A DNA stretch of 64,000 bases from positions 2,108,001 through 2,172,000 of the forward strand of contig NZ_CP080412.1 in assembly GCF_019457635.1 (NCBI RefSeq). Direction: 5' to 3'. The DNA comes from Shewanella mangrovisoli (GTDB lineage: Bacteria > Pseudomonadota > Gammaproteobacteria > Enterobacterales > Shewanellaceae). The notes beneath the pieces were generated by a model. It was not told the origin of the DNA. It made no database searches and saw only the letters and a list, made by a program, of their open reading frames with translations. The number at the start of each line of letters is the position of its first letter. Position 1 is the stretch's first letter. Shown here one piece after another: positions 59,219 to 64,000 of the stretch. The translations under genes were made by a program, and so were the position numbers.

Positions 59219-61420
59219 ATGACGGAGCAACATAATATGACTGTATCCGAGAATTCGGTTCTTGAGACTGAAGTGCTCGTGGGTGGTAGCGCCATGCCTA
59301 ATGAAAGGCCTGGCGCGATGGAACCCCAAAGCTTAAGCAAAATGCCTGAAGGCTTCCCACGCCGTAGCACAGTGGCTAACGGCGTGCGCTCGAAGGTATC
59401 CCGTCGATTTTTTGTCGTAGGCGGCGCACTTGCACTGTCTGCGTTTGCAATCTACGAAATGGGCGCTGTGTTCAGTATCGGCGGGATCACTCCCCTCGAA
59501 TATCTGATGTTGGTACTGTTTGCGATTAACTTCTGCTGGATTGCCTTAGCGTTTTGTAGTGGTATTGCAGGCTTTTTCATGTTGCTGAAAAAGCCCAAGC
59601 CAAATGAGCTTGAGCAGACTGAGCTACATACCCGCACCGCGATTTTGATGCCCACCTATAACGAGTCGCCTGACCGAGTGTTTTCTGCGGTATCTGTGAT
59701 GGCAGAAGCCTTGTCGCAAACGGGTCATGGTCATGCGTTCGATTGGTTCATCTTAAGTGATACCACAGATCCTGAAATCGCCCTGTTAGAAGAACAGGCG
59801 TTTTTAGTGCTGCGCCAAGAAACCCACAAACATTCTCGCGTGTATTACCGCCGTCGTCGTAAGAACGTGGCGCGCAAAGCGGGTAACGTGGCGGATTTCT
59901 GCCGCCGTTGGGGCTCTCGTTACGATCACTTACTGGTGCTCGACGCCGACAGCTTGATGGAGTCATCGACCATCACTGGCTTAGCACAACGTATGCAGGC
60001 CGATCCTGACGCCGGACTTATCCAAACCATTCCTTCGCTCATCAATGGCACCACTTTAATGGCGCGTCTGCAGCAGTTTGCGGCGCGTATTTATGGTCCT
60101 GTGATTGGTACTGGGCTAGGTTGGTGGGTACAAAAAGAAGGTAACTTCTGGGGCCATAACGCCATTATTCGTACCGAAGCCTTTATGGGCGCGGCGGGTC
60201 TGCCAAACCTTAAGGGTAAACCGCCATTTGGTGGCCATATCCTAAGCCATGACTTTGTCGAAGCGGCGCTGATCCGCCGTGCGGGCTGGAGTGTGGTGAT
60301 TGCCTACGATTTACCCGGCTCTTATGAAGAGTGTCCGCCATCGATTGTCGATTTAGCCGTGCGCGATCGCCGTTGGTGTCAAGGTAACTTACAGCATTCC
60401 CGTATCTTGCCGACCAAAGGCTTGCACTGGGTTAGCCGTTTGCACTTAATGACGGGCATTATGGCGTATCTGTCATCGCCATTCTGGTTGCTATTGATTT
60501 TAACCGGTTTGATGCTCGCCTTGCAGGCACACTTTATTCGTCCAGAGTATTTTACTGACCAATTCTCCTTGTTCCCGACATGGCCAATCATGGACTCGGA
60601 CAGGGCATTGAGATTGTTCTATATCACCATGGGCGTGTTGTTTGGACCTAAGATTTTCGGCGTGCTATTGCTGCTAAAAGATGGCAACTTCGCTCGCAGT
60701 GTCGGTGGTCGCATCAAGGCGATTTTCAGTGTGATATTCGAGGTGATCCTCTCTGCACTGATCGCACCTATTATGATGTTTATCCACTGCGGCGCGGTGA
60801 TGTCGATTCTGATGGGACGTGACAGTGGTTGGTCTCCACAGCGCCGTGACGATGGCAGCATGCCTTGGTTAACCCTGATCTATCGCCACCGCTGGCATAT
60901 GTTGGCGGGCGTGATGTTAGGTTATGCGGCGATTTTGGACTCCTTAACATTGCTCGCGTGGATGAGCCCCGCCTTGATTGGTCTGTGGTTAGCCGTGCCG
61001 ATTTCGGCGTGGACGGGTTCAATCAAGATTGGTGAGTTCTTCAAACGCATTGGCATTTTGGCCACGCCGGAGGAGCGTAATCCTGCTCCTATCTGTATTC
61101 GTGCTCAAGAAGCGCGTGCCGCTTATCAAGCGCATATCGAGCAGCCTTGGACATTAGCGCAAGTGTTAAAAGATCCAGCGTTAATGGAGCTGCATTTAGC
61201 CATGGTTGATAAGCAGCCACTGCGTGCGGCGGGTACACCCATTGAACCGGTTGAAGCCATTGTGCACGTAAAAGTGCATGAGGCGCAGTGCCAACAGAGT
61301 GCCTTGGCGTTATTTAACCGTCAGGAAATGGCGCTGGTGTTGGCCAATCCGCTGATGCTGCGAAGTTTACAAAAACTGCCCGAGCAGTTTGTGCCGGAAG
61401 ACTTGGTCTCTTTCTGCTAG
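59219..61420 (+). CDS. opgH: Glucan biosynthesis glucosyltransferase OpgH
   Basis: A 733-residue inner-membrane GT2 glycosyltransferase that polymerises UDP-glucose into osmoregulated periplasmic glucan. Cytoplasmic catalytic core with [22 protein letters not shown] (DxD) and [12 protein letters not shown]; about eight membrane helices. The C-terminus is extended beyond the last helix. Start ATG at 59219; a second ATG is 18 bases on. Couples to OpgG and to cell-size control in E. coli. Confidence 0.95.
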   Translation: MTEQHNMTVSENSVLETEVLVGGSAMPNERPGAMEPQSLSKMPEGFPRRSTVANGVRSKVSRRFFVVGGALALSAFAIYEMGAVFSIGGITPLEYLMLVLFAINFCWIALAFCSGIAGFFMLLKKPKPNELEQTELHTRTAILMPTYNESPDRVFSAVSVMAEALSQTGHGHAFDWFILSDTTDPEIALLEEQAFLVLRQETHKHSRVYYRRRRKNVARKAGNVADFCRRWGSRYDHLLVLDADSLMESSTITGLAQRMQADPDAGLIQTIPSLINGTTLMARLQQFAARIYGPVIGTGLGWWVQKEGNFWGHNAIIRTEAFMGAAGLPNLKGKPPFGGHILSHDFVEAALIRRAGWSVVIAYDLPGSYEECPPSIVDLAVRDRRWCQGNLQHSRILPTKGLHWVSRLHLMTGIMAYLSSPFWLLLILTGLMLALQAHFIRPEYFTDQFSLFPTWPIMDSDRALRLFYITMGVLFGPKIFGVLLLLKDGNFARSVGGRIKAIFSVIFEVILSALIAPIMMFIHCGAVMSILMGRDSGWSPQRRDDGSMPWLTLIYRHRWHMLAGVMLGYAAILDSLTLLAWMSPALIGLWLAVPISAWTGSIKIGEFFKRIGILATPEERNPAPICIRAQEARAAYQAHIEQPWTLAQVLKDPALMELHLAMVDKQPLRAAGTPIEPVEAIVHVKVHEAQCQQSALALFNRQEMALVLANPLMLRSLQKLPEQFVPEDLVSFC

Positions 61421-61459
61421 TGCGAACTTCAACTTAGCGTTATTTAGCTAACTCGATGA

Positions 61460-61494
61460 AATGCCACTGATGCCTATCAGTGGCATTTTGTTTT
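61460..61494 (+). terminator. Terminator after opgGH
   Basis: ATGCCACTGAT pairs with ATCAGTGGCAT, loop GCCT, followed by TTTGTTTTA. Confidence 0.93.
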
Positions 61495-61620
61495 ATCCCT
61501 TTGCTGCCTGCATTTCGTTAACGGCTTCAGCTATAGTGAATACAGGTTACTGGTGAATTGAGTGTTGATGTCAGCATTCGCGGTATATCAGCTCAGTATC
61601 TGCTATTACAGGGGATGTTT

Positions 61621-63321
61621 ATGATGCCTGTGAGTCGATTAACGCCAAATCCTAACAAACGAAACCGCAGCTTGAGTTCAGTTAAGCGCTGGCCACTTAG
61701 CGCATTGCTGATGGGACTTTCGCTTGTGCTCATGCAATCCCATGCTGTCGAACCACCAGTCACTGCACTTTCCGGTGTGAAACCACAAGTTGTTGAGCTG
61801 CTAGCTGATGCGACTTCCATTGAAGTAGCCGAATCTGACACTGCAGTTGATCAAATCCTAGGGCAAACTTTACTCTTGAGTCTTGCCGATGTGAGCCCGG
61901 TTTTTAGCGCCAATTATCAACAGTTGATCCAGTGGCGGCATAGGGCGCTGGATAATGAGGAGCAGGTGAAGCTTCAGCAAATGCAGCTACAACTGGATAA
62001 CTATTGGCAGTATCTCGATGCCCAAGCTGAATGCATCACACCATGCTCATCGGCAGCACTGCTGCCAAAGGATGCGTATTTTCGCGCAGTGGTCCTCAAG
62101 CTGAAGCAATTAATGGCGTTAGCGGAGGCCTCTACGTGGGATACACTCAACCTCGAAGATAAGCTAAGTCCAGGACAAGAGAGTCCACTCATCGCGCCGA
62201 TTGCGCGGCGTCTTTTCCTATTAGGTTTTCTGCCGGCTATGCCTAGCACAGTTTCCGAGCCAGTAGCCGATAAAGTATCGATGCAAGTATCTGAACGAGG
62301 ATCTGAGCCAGTCATTAAGTCAGACATTGAGCCAAACATTGAGTCAGATAGAATTTTGCCAGATGCAACAACTCCTGCTGGGTCAGTCGCACAGTCAAAG
62401 CAGGTTGCAACTGTTAACAATCCCCTGCGTTATGATGATGCGCTGGTTAGCGCAATCAAAGCCTTTCAAACCCAGCATGGCTTACAGGCGGATGGGGTGA
62501 TAGGTAAGCAAACCCTGTATTGGCTTAATCAATCTCCCTATGCTCGGGCAAAGCTGTTGGCCAAAAATACTCTTAGGCAGCAGATTTTTACGCGCACCTT
62601 ACCTGCAAGCTATCTGATGATAAACATCCCGGCATTTGAGCTGCAATTCGTCGAAGCGGGTAAGGTAACTCTTAATTCTAAAGTAATAGTAGGCAAAGCA
62701 TCGCGGCCAACACCGTTGTTAAGTAGTCATATCTCCAGTGTGGTGCTCAATCCACAGTGGCGAGTGCCGCGCACTATTGTCCGGCGCGATATCTTGCCCC
62801 ATATACGCCAAGATGGTCATTACCTGCAGGATCGCGGGTTTGATGTCTACGACTATGACGGCGCGCGAGTCGAACATTCGCCGCAGGAGTGGCAAGAGTT
62901 GGCGTCCAGCCATTTTCCCTATCGCTTAGTGCAGCGCCCCGGGGCAAAAAACGCCTTAGGTCGGTATAAATTTCATTTCGACAACAGTTTTAGCGTGTAT
63001 TTGCACGGAACTTCTGAGCCAAGTCTCTTTAAAAAGACCGATAGGGCCTTATCATCGGGTTGCATTCGGGTTGAAAAGGTCGAGGAGCTGGCCCGCTGGT
63101 TTCAGACTCACTTAGTTAAAGATACGCGCCTTTGGGACAAATTAGCGCCTAATAGCACTCAATCCCAATGGTTTGCGTTGTCAGATACCATGCCGGTTTA
63201 CACGGTTTATTGGACAGCATGGCTTGATGATGCTGGGCAAATTCAATATCGCAATGATATTTATCAGCTAGAGGCTGAGTTTACCCTAGCGGTACCTGCA
63301 GCAATTTTTTACATTCTATAA
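61621..63321 (+). CDS. L,D-transpeptidase (LdtD/YcbB-like)
   Basis: A 566-residue exported protein. Signal anchor (MGLSLVLMQSHA region), a variable spacer, a PG-binding type 1 domain (YDDALVSAIKAFQTQHGLQADGVIG in outline) and a YkuD domain with the catalytic SSGCIRV and HGTSEPSLF. It makes 3-3 peptidoglycan cross-links or attaches lipoproteins. ATG at 61621 follows AGGGG by six bases. The next gene encodes a YcbK-type endopeptidase, the same neighbour as in E. coli. Confidence 0.9.
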   Translation: MMPVSRLTPNPNKRNRSLSSVKRWPLSALLMGLSLVLMQSHAVEPPVTALSGVKPQVVELLADATSIEVAESDTAVDQILGQTLLLSLADVSPVFSANYQQLIQWRHRALDNEEQVKLQQMQLQLDNYWQYLDAQAECITPCSSAALLPKDAYFRAVVLKLKQLMALAEASTWDTLNLEDKLSPGQESPLIAPIARRLFLLGFLPAMPSTVSEPVADKVSMQVSERGSEPVIKSDIEPNIESDRILPDATTPAGSVAQSKQVATVNNPLRYDDALVSAIKAFQTQHGLQADGVIGKQTLYWLNQSPYARAKLLAKNTLRQQIFTRTLPASYLMINIPAFELQFVEAGKVTLNSKVIVGKASRPTPLLSSHISSVVLNPQWRVPRTIVRRDILPHIRQDGHYLQDRGFDVYDYDGARVEHSPQEWQELASSHFPYRLVQRPGAKNALGRYKFHFDNSFSVYLHGTSEPSLFKKTDRALSSGCIRVEKVEELARWFQTHLVKDTRLWDKLAPNSTQSQWFALSDTMPVYTVYWTAWLDDAGQIQYRNDIYQLEAEFTLAVPAAIFYIL

Positions 63322-63444
63322 CGACCTGAACTTTTAAGAGATTTTGAAATCTGAAATCTTGCGAGCCAGTCAAGGCTTGATCTGGATGGCGATTCAGTAT
63401 AATTTGCGGTTTTAGTGTCCAAAAAACGAACAAAAGGTGATGAT

Positions 63445-63993
63445 GTGACGTTACTTTGTCCTGCCCGTAGGCAGTTGTTGTTAGGCCTCAGTGGTGTGGC
63501 ATTGTGTTCTTTAATTCCTTCTAAAGCGTTTGCAAGTCGGTCAACCAAAGGGGTTCGCGATCTCAGCCTCTATAATCGCCACACGGGCGAGCATAACAAT
63601 GGCAGTTATTGGATTGACGGCCATTATCAGAGCGAAGTGTTGAATGATTTCAGTCATTTGCTGCGGGACCATCGCCAAAATGTGGCGGCGCCCATGGATA
63701 AACGCTTATTCGATCTGCTTTACACCCTTAAGAGCACCCTCAATACCGAGAACGAAATCCATGTGATTTCAGGCTATCGTTCGCCCAAGACCAACGCCAT
63801 GTTGGCGGGTAAGAGCAGTGGGGTGGCAAAGAAAAGTTATCATATGCAAGGCATGGCAATGGACATCGCTATCCCGGGCGTGAACCTAAAAACCCTTCGT
63901 GATGCGGCGTTATCGCTTAAATTGGGAGGGGTGGGCTATTATCCTAAGTCGGGCTTTGTGCATGTTGACTGTGGCCCAGTCCGCCACTGGTAG
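63445..63993 (+). CDS. Murein endopeptidase of the YcbK/MepK (DUF882) family
   Basis: A 182-residue zinc metallopeptidase of the M15-like DUF882 family. A twin-arginine-style leader (ARRQLLLGLSGVALC) precedes the domain. Zinc and active-site motifs: ISGYRSPKTNAML, SYHMQGMAMDIAI and GFVHVDCGPVRHW. It cuts 3-3 cross-links in E. coli (MepK), the bonds made by the neighbour. Start GTG at 63445 has AAAAGG seven bases upstream; the frame opens at 63415. Confidence 0.92.
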   Translation: MTLLCPARRQLLLGLSGVALCSLIPSKAFASRSTKGVRDLSLYNRHTGEHNNGSYWIDGHYQSEVLNDFSHLLRDHRQNVAAPMDKRLFDLLYTLKSTLNTENEIHVISGYRSPKTNAMLAGKSSGVAKKSYHMQGMAMDIAIPGVNLKTLRDAALSLKLGGVGYYPKSGFVHVDCGPVRHW

Positions 63994-64000
63994 TCTTATC

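Overview
The window looks like a chromosomal segment of a Shewanella-type marine or freshwater gammaproteobacterium. This is inferred from protein character and gene order: a periplasmic [NiFe] hydrogenase hya/hyp locus, a his operon with a histidine leader peptide, a ydbH-ynbE-ydbL envelope lipid-transport operon, opgGH, and moderate GC. I saw no rRNA, tRNA, CRISPR array, insertion sequence or prophage.

Layout. 1-3.8 kb: end of a PuuB-like FAD oxidoreductase, then a LysR regulator divergent from the glutathione-dependent formaldehyde detoxification pair adhC-fghA. 4-6.2 kb: two tandem secreted trypsin-like proteases and a small lipoprotein. 6.3-10.1 kb (minus): ydbH-ynbE-ydbL. 10.3-11.5 kb: aromatic amino-acid permease. 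12.2-20.3 kb (minus): complete histidine operon hisL-hisG-hisD-hisC-hisB-hisH-hisA-hisF-hisIE with an attenuator. 20.5-22.8 kb: four small poorly characterised genes (accessory-looking). 23-25.6 kb: YoaA/DinG-type helicase and a one-lobe MreB-like protein. 25.7-29.6 kb: a Fur-box-preceded TonB receptor and a chemoreceptor. 30-34.8 kb: pheS-pheT-ihfA and an LpxM-type acyltransferase.

35-51.5 kb (minus except one LysR gene): uptake-type [NiFe] hydrogenase locus. hyaA-hyaB-hyaC-hyaD, a degenerate HypF-like protein and hypF are separated from hypBCDEA by a cassette of a LysR regulator, fdhD and a YdeP-type molybdopterin oxidoreductase. A perfect FNR/EtrA-type palindrome lies upstream of hyaA.

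51.8-57.2 kb (plus): a compact six-gene envelope module encoding a TlpA-like thioredoxin, a tiny DUF4266 lipoprotein ending in a Gly/Cys-rich tail, a DUF3570 outer-membrane barrel, an ApbE-like flavin transferase, an OmpR-family response regulator and its histidine kinase. The barrel carries a DxxTGAS sequence matching the ApbE flavinylation consensus. The ApbE-like enzyme lacks both an export signal and the usual metal-binding Asp. I regard this as the most likely under-described system in the window: a predicted flavin- or redox-decorated outer-membrane protein with its own assembly and control genes.

57.6-64 kb (plus): opgG-opgH (osmoregulated periplasmic glucans), then an L,D-transpeptidase and a MepK/YcbK-type murein endopeptidase that probably act together on peptidoglycan cross-links.
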